This document shows, in pieces, positions 37,785 through 45,122 of a stretch of 64,000 bases of DNA (position 1 is the first letter of the stretch; every line of letters starts with the position of its first letter). Location: contig CAJQLE010000004.1 of NCBI GenBank assembly GCA_905479105.1, forward strand, positions 620,001 through 684,000, given 5' to 3'. The notes beneath the pieces were generated by a model. That model was not told the origin of the DNA. It made no database searches and was given only the letters and a program-made list of their open reading frames with translations. Both the position numbers and the translations under genes were made by a program. Source of the stretch: an uncultured Flavobacteriales bacterium (GTDB lineage: Bacteria; Bacteroidota; Bacteroidia; Flavobacteriales_G; Salibacteraceae).

Positions 37785-38353
37785 ATGACTTGCGACTTAA
37801 ATTGTTTGTTCCAACGGTATAATCCTAAAACACTGAGTGCAGCATACGCCAACATCAGCAAACTGTAAATCCGTAATCCTCTTGATTGGTATAACCAAAT
37901 GGAGGTTGCATTGATAGCAATCCAATACATCCAAGCGCTCAATACTTTATGCGCCTCCATGTAGGTAGCAAGAAAGCTGAATGAGGTAGTTGTAGCGTCA
38001 ATGAACGGACTTTCGGCATCTGAATAATTCTTAAAGTAAACACCAAGCCCTGCAGCTATTCCCAATCCAGCGCCAAAGGCAATCAATGATTTCTTAATAG
38101 GCCACTTTTTAACGGGCATTACCCCTCCTTTTTGTTGATTCCAAACCCACCAACCATAGACTCCCATTACAGCATAGAAAAGATAGAGGATAGATTCGGA
38201 ATACAGTTTTGCTTCAATAAAAAGGTAAATACTCAGTAAAGATGAAACGATGCCAAAGCTCCAACACCATATGTTTTCGCGCATCAAAAGGATGAGGAAA
38301 GCAAGGCTCAAGACCACCGATATTATTTCTATGACGAGATTTAAATCCAACAT
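37781..38353 (-). CDS. pnuC: Nicotinamide riboside transporter PnuC
   Basis: 190 residues, seven predicted helices. PnuC motifs include NIWCWSFGIVSSLLSIYLF, LYSESILYLFYAVMGVYGWW, FSFLATYMEAHKVLSAWMYW and IYSLLMLAYAALSVLG. The W-x3-Q/N ligand pocket residues (YGWWVWNQQ) are visible. It facilitates uptake of nicotinamide riboside for NAD synthesis. It is first in a two-gene unit with tsaC. No NAD- or thiamine-type regulatory element was noticed upstream. Confidence 0.92.
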   Translation of the reverse strand: MLDLNLVIEIISVVLSLAFLILLMRENIWCWSFGIVSSLLSIYLFIEAKLYSESILYLFYAVMGVYGWWVWNQQKGGVMPVKKWPIKKSLIAFGAGLGIAAGLGVYFKNYSDAESPFIDATTTSFSFLATYMEAHKVLSAWMYWIAINATSIWLYQSRGLRIYSLLMLAYAALSVLGLYRWNKQFKSQVI

Positions 38354-38457
38354 TTTTATTTCAGCGCAAAGATGATGTTTGAAGATTGAAATTTTAAGGT
38401 TAATAAATCAAAAGCTGACGCAGCCATTTTCATTAATTATTCAGATATATTCATCGC

Positions 38458-39339
38458 ATGAAATTTATATTAGCCAGACTTTCCTTTCCCATCTCGTTAA
38501 TCTGCCTTTGTTTGCTGACATATTCCTCCTTTGCGCAAAAAGAAACTGTGAAAGCCAGTGCTTTTTTTGAAGTGGATGAGCGAGTTGTTTTTAATGCGAA
38601 TGACATCGATCGTGCTTACAGTATAATTCCGAAGAACTCGAGCGCTCGGGTAATTGGATATGCTGATTACGCAGGAGATGAAGCATACAATATCTCATTG
38701 TCTGAAGATCGTGCTCAGGCTGTTGTTGATTTTCTGATGGAGCGAAGTGATGGCCGTGTTAATATCATTTCTATGGAAGGAATGGGTGAACTACCTCAGG
38801 GAAATACAACAGATGCCGATGCTAAAGCAAGAAGAGTTGATATCATCTTTGAGTTTGAGAAAGTGGAAAAAGTGAGCAAGGAAAAGCCAAGTAAAGTTAT
38901 TCCACCACCACCAGCTCCTCCGAAAGCTCCTGGAGTTTCTGAAGAGTCTTTTGAGATTGACACTATCGTAAAAGAAAACATAGTTCTAAAAGGGCTTTCG
39001 TTTATTGGTGGAAGACACTTCCCTACTCGTGAATCAATGCCCGAGTTATACAAGTTGGTGGAAACGATGAAGAAATACCCCAAACTCGAAATTGAGATTC
39101 AAGGACATATTTGCTGTGACTATTCTCAGCCTGATGGGATTGATAATGACACTGGAGAACCTATCCTTTCTAAGAATCGAGCTCAATATGTATATGAATT
39201 CTTATCCAGAAATGGCATCGATGAAAGTCGCATAACCTACGTTGGATTAGGAAGCACTCAACCTAAAGTATTTCCTGAAGTCTCAGAAGAAGATCAACAA
39301 ACCAATCGAAGGGTTGAGATCAAAATTGTGAACCTCTAG
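38458..39339 (+). CDS. OmpA-family protein with two OmpA-like domains
   Basis: 293 residues with a signal peptide (ISLICLCLLTYSSFAQ). A degenerate OmpA-like domain lies at about 35-125 (ARVIGYADYAGDEAYNISLS, then DRAQAVVDFLMER). A proline-rich hinge (PPPPAPPKAPG) follows, then a canonical C-terminal domain (LEIEIQGHICCDYSQ, SKNRAQYVYEFLSRNGID, YVGLGSTQPKV, TNRRVEIKI). The canonical NRR motif contacts peptidoglycan. An insertion in the second domain (PDGIDNDTGEPI) is unusual. It is probably a periplasmic or outer-membrane peptidoglycan anchor. Confidence 0.85.
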   Translation: MKFILARLSFPISLICLCLLTYSSFAQKETVKASAFFEVDERVVFNANDIDRAYSIIPKNSSARVIGYADYAGDEAYNISLSEDRAQAVVDFLMERSDGRVNIISMEGMGELPQGNTTDADAKARRVDIIFEFEKVEKVSKEKPSKVIPPPPAPPKAPGVSEESFEIDTIVKENIVLKGLSFIGGRHFPTRESMPELYKLVETMKKYPKLEIEIQGHICCDYSQPDGIDNDTGEPILSKNRAQYVYEFLSRNGIDESRITYVGLGSTQPKVFPEVSEEDQQTNRRVEIKIVNL

Positions 39340-39372
39340 CAGCTTCATTTTCAATGAGGTGACGTAGGTCAC

Positions 39373-39402
39373 TTGCCTGCCCCTTTAAGGTTGTTACTTT
39401 TG
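39373..39402 (+). promoter_or_regulatory. Promoter of the hydroxyacyl-CoA dehydrogenase gene
   Basis: TTG at 39373-39375 and TACTTTTG at 39395-39402 are separated by 19 bases and fit the Bacteroidota primary promoter consensus (TTTG, TAnnTTTG). They lie 31 bases before the start codon. Confidence 0.55.
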
Positions 39403-39433
39403 TGCCGATTTTAAACAAACTCACAAGCACACA

Positions 39434-40324
39434 ATGAAGAAAATCGCAGTAATTGGAGCGGGTACAATGGGCAATGGAATTGCACATGTGTTTGCTCAAA
39501 GCGGATACGATGTAAACCTCATCGATCTTTCTCAAGACAATCTAGATAGAGCCATCGCTACCATCACCAAGAACTTGGATCGTATGGTAAGCAAAGAGAA
39601 AATCACAGAAAACGAGAAATCAGAAACCCTAGGAAGAATCACGAGAGTTACTCAAATGACCGAAGGTGTTAAAGATCGCGATTTAGTAGTTGAAGCAGCG
39701 ACTGAAAATGTGGATTTGAAATTGAAGATCTTCAAGCAATTAGACGAGAATACACCTGAAGGATGCATCCTTGCTACAAATACTTCATCCATCTCTATTA
39801 CAAAGATTGCCGCGATTACAAATCGTCCTGATAAGGTTATTGGAATGCATTTCATGAATCCAGTTCCAGTGATGAAATTAGTTGAGATCATCCGTGGTTA
39901 CGCCACTTCTGATGAGGTTACAAAAACCATCATGGATGCGAGTAAAAGCTTGAAGAAGATACCCGTTGAGGTAAACGACTATCCAGGGTTTGTAGCAAAC
40001 AGAATCCTCATGCCAATGATCAACGAGGCCATCATCACGTTGCACGAAGGTGTGGCTGGTGTAGAAGAAATTGACACCGTAATGAAACTCGGAATGGCAC
40101 ACCCAATGGGTCCACTTCAATTGGCCGACTTCATTGGACTAGACGTTTGTCTTTCCATCATGAATGTGTTGCACGATGGATTTGGAAATGGAAAATATGC
40201 CCCATGCCCTCTTCTAGTAAACATGGTAACTGCTGGGAAGCTCGGTGTTAAGTCAGGTGAAGGCTTCTACAGCTGGACACATGGCACTAAGGAGTTGGTG
40301 GTAGCGGGGAATTTTGCCAAGTAG
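39434..40324 (+). CDS. hbd: 3-hydroxybutyryl-CoA dehydrogenase
   Basis: 296 residues, the short single-function form. The NAD-binding fold opens IAVIGAGTMGNGIAHVFAQ. LVVEAATENVDLK, TNTSSISITKIA and GMHFMNPVPVMKLVEII surround the catalytic His in HFMNP. DYPGFVANRILMPMINEA and AHPMGPLQLADFIGLD complete the C-terminal domain with the KSGEGFYSW end. It oxidises (S)-3-hydroxyacyl-CoA, as in butyrate or fatty acid metabolism. The TAG stop overlaps the first G of a heptamer tandem repeat. Confidence 0.93.
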   Translation: MKKIAVIGAGTMGNGIAHVFAQSGYDVNLIDLSQDNLDRAIATITKNLDRMVSKEKITENEKSETLGRITRVTQMTEGVKDRDLVVEAATENVDLKLKIFKQLDENTPEGCILATNTSSISITKIAAITNRPDKVIGMHFMNPVPVMKLVEIIRGYATSDEVTKTIMDASKSLKKIPVEVNDYPGFVANRILMPMINEAIITLHEGVAGVEEIDTVMKLGMAHPMGPLQLADFIGLDVCLSIMNVLHDGFGNGKYAPCPLLVNMVTAGKLGVKSGEGFYSWTHGTKELVVAGNFAK

Positions 40325-40365
40325 TTCGTGGTTCGTGGTTCGTGGTTCGTGGTTCGTGGTTCAAG
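40324..40365. repeat. Tandem heptamer repeat GTTCGTG
   Basis: Five perfect copies of GTTCGTG occupy 40324-40358, and a sixth degenerate copy (GTTCAAG) ends at 40365. It starts at the last base of the hbd stop codon and ends about 20 bases before the S23-type gene. The same heptamer occurs in shorter runs near 29747 and 34463. Confidence 0.9.
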
Positions 40366-40386
40366 ATTAGTTAGAAAAGAAAAGTA

Positions 40387-40815
40387 ATGGCTTCAATAAA
40401 GAAATTTGAGGATTTAGAAATTTGGCAAGCAGCTCGAGAGCAGTCTCAAGAATGCTACCGTCTTTCTCAAATTTCAAGATCAGAGGGCGATTATGACCTA
40501 CAAAACGCATTGCCAAAAACCAGCGGATCAGTCATGGATAATATAGCAGAAGGCTTTAGCAGAGGCGGCAACAAAGAGTTTGTTCAATTTCTTTCTATTG
40601 CTGCAGCTTCTTGTGCAGAAGTCAAATCTCAGCTCTATCGATTCTCAGATCGACCCTATTGTAAAGTCGAAACCACATTATACATTGAAAAATGTGAAAC
40701 GCTGAAAAACAGAATAAGCGCATTCATTTATTATTTAAAAAACTCGGAAAAGAAAGGTTACAAATTCATGGAAGACCAAACTAATTATGGAACCAACCAT
40801 GGACCATTAACCTAA
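40387..40815 (+). CDS. Four-helix bundle protein (S23/IVP family)
   Basis: 142 residues. Family motifs are FEDLEIWQAAREQSQECYRL, LPKTSGSVMDNIAEGFSRGG, EFVQFLSIAAASCAEVKSQLY and a final helix (LKNRISAFIYYLKNS). The family was first seen in 23S rRNA intervening sequences, but free-standing copies are scattered in Bacteroidota genomes; no function is proven. Here it lies between hbd and pruA, with heptamer repeats upstream. Its last ~10 residues (NYGTNHGPLT) come from repeat-like DNA (ACCAACCATGGACCATTAACC words), suggesting it arrived with the repeat. Confidence 0.85.
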   Translation: MASIKKFEDLEIWQAAREQSQECYRLSQISRSEGDYDLQNALPKTSGSVMDNIAEGFSRGGNKEFVQFLSIAAASCAEVKSQLYRFSDRPYCKVETTLYIEKCETLKNRISAFIYYLKNSEKKGYKFMEDQTNYGTNHGPLT

Positions 40816-40839
40816 TTAACCCATAAACAATTCAAAAAT

Positions 40840-42468
40840 ATGCCCAAAGGAATTTATCAAACAGCCTATCCAGAAAATGAACCAGTAATGAGCTATGAGC
40901 CGGGTTCTGATGAGCTAATTTCATTACTAGCTAAGTACAATGAAATGTACAATCAATCACCGATTGATGTGCCAATGTATATCGGTGGTGAAGAAGTTCG
41001 TACAAACAATAAAATGCCCATGTCACCTCCGCATGATCATGCCAAGGTTTTAGGTCATTTCAATTATGGTGATGCTTCGCACGTTAAAGCTGCTATTGAT
41101 GCCGCTTTGAAGGCGAAGAAAGACTGGTCTGATTTACCATGGGAGCATCGCGCTAGTATTTTCATTAAAGCTGCAGAGCTCTTGGCAGGGCCTTTCCGTG
41201 CTAAAATGAATGCTGCTACTATGCTTGCTCAATCAAAGAACGTATACCAAGCAGAGATTGATGCATCATGTGAATTGATTGACTTTTTGAAGTTCAATGT
41301 GCATTACATGCAAGAGATTTACGCTACCCAACCAGATTCTCAAGGAGGTGTTTGGAATAGATTGGAATATCGTCCATTGGAAGGATTTGTATTCGCAATA
41401 TCTCCATTCAATTTCACGGCTATTGCTGCCAACCTCCCTGCTTCAGCAGCTATGATGGGTAACACAGTAGTCTGGAAGCCTGCTGAAAGTCAAATGTATT
41501 CAGCACAAGTAATCATGGAGCTTTTCAAAGAAGCTGGTTTACCTGATGGAGTAATAAACATGATCACTGTAGATGGTCCAGTAGCGGGCGATGTTATCTT
41601 CAAGCATAAAGATTTTGCTGGATTGCATTTCACAGGTTCTACAGGAGTATTCCAACATTTATGGAAAGAGATTGGAAACAACATCGGCAACTATAGGTCT
41701 TATCCACGCATTGTAGGAGAAACCGGTGGAAAGGATTTCATCATGGTTCATCCCAGTGCTCGACCTAAGCAAGTTAGCACAGCTATTTCGCGAGGTGCAT
41801 TTGAGTTTCAAGGGCAAAAATGTTCTGCAGCATCACGCGCATACATTCCAGCTAGCATGTGGGAAGAAGTAAAAGGATATGTGATTGAAGATGTGAAGTC
41901 ATTCAAAATGGGATCTCCTGGAGATCCGAGTAACTTCATCAATGCTGTGATTGATAAAAGAGCTTTTGACAAAATCTCTGGATATATCGATTACATCAAA
42001 GAACAAAAAGATGCTGAAATTATTGTTGGTGGAAACTATGACGGTAGCAAAGGCTACTTTATTGAGCCAACAGTGGTCGTTACAAGCAACCCTCACTTCC
42101 GCACTATGGAAGAAGAAATCTTCGGTCCAGTGATGACTATATATGTTTATGAAGATGATATGTTTCTTGAGACAATGCAAATATTGAACGAGACATCACC
42201 ATATGCTCTTACAGGAAGTATAATTTCTCAAGACAGGTATGCAATTGATTTAGCGTGTAAAACGCTTCAGGATGCAGCTGGTAACTTCTACATTAATGAT
42301 AAGCCGACAGGCGCTGTTGTGAACCAACAGCCATTTGGTGGAGCTAGAGGTTCAGGAACGAATGATAAAGCAGGATCACAATGGAACATGATTCGTTGGG
42401 TAAGTCCGCGAACGATCAAGGAGACATTTGTAACTCCAACTGATTATCGTTATCCTTTCTTAGGATAA
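40840..42468 (+). CDS. pruA: L-glutamate gamma-semialdehyde (P5C) dehydrogenase
   Basis: 542 residues, matching the P5C dehydrogenase subgroup of the aldehyde dehydrogenases. NAD-binding parts include FAISPFNFTAIAANLPASAA and VVWKPAESQMYSA. The catalytic residues sit in VGETGGKDFIMV (Glu) and FEFQGQKCSAASRAY (Cys). TMEEEIFGPVMTIYVY and the end FGGARGSGTNDKAG are typical. It oxidises glutamate semialdehyde to glutamate, the second step of proline breakdown. Proline dehydrogenase is not adjacent. A clear terminator follows. Confidence 0.95.
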   Translation: MPKGIYQTAYPENEPVMSYEPGSDELISLLAKYNEMYNQSPIDVPMYIGGEEVRTNNKMPMSPPHDHAKVLGHFNYGDASHVKAAIDAALKAKKDWSDLPWEHRASIFIKAAELLAGPFRAKMNAATMLAQSKNVYQAEIDASCELIDFLKFNVHYMQEIYATQPDSQGGVWNRLEYRPLEGFVFAISPFNFTAIAANLPASAAMMGNTVVWKPAESQMYSAQVIMELFKEAGLPDGVINMITVDGPVAGDVIFKHKDFAGLHFTGSTGVFQHLWKEIGNNIGNYRSYPRIVGETGGKDFIMVHPSARPKQVSTAISRGAFEFQGQKCSAASRAYIPASMWEEVKGYVIEDVKSFKMGSPGDPSNFINAVIDKRAFDKISGYIDYIKEQKDAEIIVGGNYDGSKGYFIEPTVVVTSNPHFRTMEEEIFGPVMTIYVYEDDMFLETMQILNETSPYALTGSIISQDRYAIDLACKTLQDAAGNFYINDKPTGAVVNQQPFGGARGSGTNDKAGSQWNMIRWVSPRTIKETFVTPTDYRYPFLG

Positions 42469-42490
42469 GTATTGCTTCAGATGATAAATT

Positions 42491-42523
42491 AATCCGCTTG
42501 CTCTTTGGGTAAGCGGATTTTTT
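42491..42523 (+). terminator. Terminator of pruA
   Basis: AATCCGCTT, an 11-base loop and AAGCGGATT form a stem followed by a T run. It begins 22 bases after the pruA stop and overlaps the stop of the convergent DM13 gene. Confidence 0.85.
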
Positions 42524-43010
42524 ATGCCTTATATCCCAAGAACTTCTTTGATAAGTTGATAACCCGATTTACTGACTTGCAGTTTATCTCCAGAGCTACT
42601 AATTCTGCTGAGCCAAATAAAACTGAGAAGCTTTTGCACCAAATCAAAACATTGTCATATTCACTAAAATCAATGGAAGGGTCTACTTCATAATAAAATG
42701 AACCTTCTGTTGATTTTAATTCACCTAGATCAATGAACTTACTATCGTTTTTATCATCACTAAGATAAACGAGGAGTTTTGGCCCATTATCTGTTTTGAA
42801 GTCAGTGAAACTTAGTATCGTCTTGTTTTCATCCATTTGAATGGTTGCCGTTCCTGTGGTTGGGTGCTTTGCTGAAGTAAATTCTGCTTCATACAACACC
42901 ATGGCATTGTCTAGTTCGGCACTCTCCATCAACGGTTCTTTCTTTGAGCAAGAAATGAATAATGGAATAATTAAGAACATTGAAATTGACTTGAAACCTA
43001 TACTATTCAT
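42522..43010 (-). CDS. DM13-domain lipoprotein
   Basis: 162 residues with a lipoprotein signal (SISMFLIIPLFISC). The DM13 domain follows: YEAEFTSAKHPTTGTATIQM, LSFTDFKTDNGPKLLVYLSDD, and the diagnostic YDNVLIWCKSFSVLFGSAEL with its conserved cysteine. DM13 domains are thought to take part in redox or electron transfer. It follows the imelysin lipoprotein gene by 42 bases on the same strand, so the two probably form one transcript related to iron or metal handling. Confidence 0.82.
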   Translation of the reverse strand: MNSIGFKSISMFLIIPLFISCSKKEPLMESAELDNAMVLYEAEFTSAKHPTTGTATIQMDENKTILSFTDFKTDNGPKLLVYLSDDKNDSKFIDLGELKSTEGSFYYEVDPSIDFSEYDNVLIWCKSFSVLFGSAELVALEINCKSVNRVINLSKKFLGYKA

Positions 43011-43052
43011 ATTGTCGCTTTTTGAAAGAGACGATTAAAAGATCCTAAAGGT

Positions 43053-44324
43053 CTAATTCAAAAGATCAGCTTTAATGCCAATTCCCATTTCAACAGAGAT
43101 CTCTGTAAGTAAGTCACCGTAGTCTCTTAAAGCCTGAATCATTTCGTTCACTGGCCCTGTTGAACCTTCAACCTCTATGCTTTGATAATAGTCAAGTGGA
43201 GCGGGAACTAATACTGCTTTCTCTACAATATTGTCAGATAAGGACTTTGCCCGTGATGAATATGCTGGCTGAAGACGAACTATAAGATCATTCAGTGAGA
43301 AGCCTTCAACATAGGTGCTGTCTGCCCTACCATATCTGCCGTTAAACACACTTCTTAATCCGATAACATTGAAATAGAGGTCTCTATGTGAGTTATCGCT
43401 AAATCGAGATTCTTCCTTTCCTACCAATGAAGAAAGGGAGTTTTCTAGCCGATTCTTTGCTAACTCAAATTGACTGAAATTAACCAGGCCAGTAAAGGCA
43501 TATCGAGTAGCCTTTTTTGGGGACAAATTTAGGAATTCAGACCTGTAATTATTCTGTGATGAAGAAGCCCATTCATTCGCAAGTTGATTGAGATCAACCA
43601 CCAATCGATCAACGCACACTTTTAAAAACTCACCTCTTCGTTTAGCGCTTGTAACGTTTGTGTCACCAATTACATAATCACTGAATGTTCTTTGACCAGG
43701 CAATTGATCTTCTAAACCTGTTTTATCCTCTCCCCAAAGTAAAAATTCAATCACATGATATCCTAAGGTTATTTGTCTTCCTCCTTGAGCGTTGTTCAAT
43801 TCGAGCAATAGAGTTGAATTAATTGTGGGATAAGTCACGGAATCATTGATAACACCCGCATTTGGTGATCCTTTGACATAATCAATGCGAGAGGCATCAA
43901 AGTCCCATGCATTAAGTCTGACCTCAAAGTTGTTATTGGGGTCGTCAATAGCGCCATAAGCGAACCTAAAACCTTCACTTTGACTATAAGGAATATGAGC
44001 AAGAACCCATTTTTCCTTGCAAGCTTCCAAACCCGGTATTGTTGGGTTTGCTAAAAACAGATCAATAGTTTCTTGCAGATTTAGCGCTTCAGTGTATGCG
44101 TCCTCATACATAGCATGAACTATATCCGCATAAGTTTCTACAAAATCTTGATTAGCCTCATTGGTTATCGCATCATATACGCAAGACTCATCGTTCCGCT
44201 CTGCGTCAGGATTGTAGTTACTTGCATTTGGATCGGTACATCCTCTTTCTACACAACCTGATAAGAATAAAACGGTTGTTGCTAATAAGCAAGTTTTTAG
44301 TATGAAATATGTTTTGAATCTGAT
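43053..44324 (-). CDS. Imelysin-family (M75-like) lipoprotein, no standard start codon
   Basis: Imelysins are iron-regulated outer-surface proteins. Their GxHxxE motif is present in LGYHVIEFLLWGED. The first ATG is at 44111 (352 residues), but the same frame continues upstream without a stop. There it encodes a convincing lipoprotein signal (RFKTYFILKTCLLATTVLFLSGC) and a GCTDPNASNYNPDA motif. No ATG, GTG or TTG occurs in frame upstream of 44111. The most suitable codon is ATC at 44324, preceded by AAGAAG, giving 423 residues. Either ATC is used, or the true start was misread or mutated. Confidence 0.8.
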   Translation of the reverse strand: MRFKTYFILKTCLLATTVLFLSGCVERGCTDPNASNYNPDAERNDESCVYDAITNEANQDFVETYADIVHAMYEDAYTEALNLQETIDLFLANPTIPGLEACKEKWVLAHIPYSQSEGFRFAYGAIDDPNNNFEVRLNAWDFDASRIDYVKGSPNAGVINDSVTYPTINSTLLLELNNAQGGRQITLGYHVIEFLLWGEDKTGLEDQLPGQRTFSDYVIGDTNVTSAKRRGEFLKVCVDRLVVDLNQLANEWASSSQNNYRSEFLNLSPKKATRYAFTGLVNFSQFELAKNRLENSLSSLVGKEESRFSDNSHRDLYFNVIGLRSVFNGRYGRADSTYVEGFSLNDLIVRLQPAYSSRAKSLSDNIVEKAVLVPAPLDYYQSIEVEGSTGPVNEMIQALRDYGDLLTEISVEMGIGIKADLLN

Positions 44325-44395
44325 CTTCTTTCTTGTTTAATAATTCCCTCTGCAAGTGCGAAGATATCGTATGATAAAACGAAATAGCTCAATCA

Positions 44396-44905
44396 TTAAT
44401 TATAAAATTCTTCAAATATTGAAGTCATATGGGAATGACAATTCCACGGCATCGGCTCACAGCGCTCAATTATCAATAAACATTCATCGCGAAATTGTTC
44501 CAAAATCATGCTTTGCTGCATGTGTTTGATAGCGGCTTCAAAACTATTCTCAATTCGAAGGTAAAACGCCTCTGTTTTCAACTTGTTTTCGTGGGCATAA
44601 AGTGTTGAAATCTGGGTGAAATATATAAGTAACGCAGCAATTTTTTCAGCGGAATAAGCTAATTTCTTGAAGTCGTTGATGGCTTTTCGTGCTTTATAAA
44701 CCTTTAGCTTCTTTCCTGATTTAGGATAAAAGCCTCCGTGAATACGGCCTTTAAATTCTTCAAGTAGTTCATCCTCATCGGGATTTGCGAAAAAATCGAA
44801 GTACTCTTTTACTGGCTTATGTTTCTTATAGAGTTCAGAAATGTGATGGATTAATTCTTCCTGATCTAATTTTTCTAACTCTTTCTTGACATCTCTAAGT
44901 CCCAT
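44396..44905 (-). CDS. DUF6155-family protein
   Basis: 169 residues from ATG at 44905; an in-frame ATG at 44920 adds five. It has no signal peptide or membrane segment. The sequence is helical and charged (LRDVKKELEKLDQEELIHHIS, AEKIAALLIYFTQISTLYA, RDECLLIIERCEPMPWNCH). I match it to DUF6155 from memory; no function is known. A structured element with a T run ends 24 bases before the start codon, so transcription may be attenuated. Confidence 0.65.
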   Translation of the reverse strand: MGLRDVKKELEKLDQEELIHHISELYKKHKPVKEYFDFFANPDEDELLEEFKGRIHGGFYPKSGKKLKVYKARKAINDFKKLAYSAEKIAALLIYFTQISTLYAHENKLKTEAFYLRIENSFEAAIKHMQQSMILEQFRDECLLIIERCEPMPWNCHSHMTSIFEEFYN

Positions 44906-44928
44906 GGCGGGAAGGTACAAGAAGAAAT

Positions 44929-45000
44929 AAAAAAAGAGGAGGCGCGAAACGATTTAAATTCTAACCCTATCGAACCTCTCGAGTGCCCCTCCTCAAAGTA
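44929..45000 (-). ncRNA. Structured terminator-like element ahead of DUF6155 gene
   Basis: Read on the minus strand, GAGGAGGGGC (44994-44985) pairs with GCGCCTCCTC (44945-44936), with one mismatch, and seven T residues follow (44935-44929). The enclosed 39 bases can fold only weakly. It could be the terminator of the ABC-F gene, a leader attenuator of the DUF6155 gene, or a short RNA. TTG-N19-TACTTTG lies just upstream, but initiation there would fall inside the 5' arm, which argues against a stand-alone RNA. Confidence 0.4.
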
Positions 45001-45122
45001 AAAGTTTCTAGAAACAATTCAAGGAATCTAAACTTTCAAACTTCAAATTAATAAGGCTCAAAAATATAACAATATTGGACAGACGCAATAGCGTACTGAT
45101 TATCTTATAAAAACCGGGGAAT

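Noticed and set aside
40387-40815. Sign of a 23S rRNA intervening sequence
   Set aside because: The S23-type gene stands between protein genes and there is no rRNA in the window.
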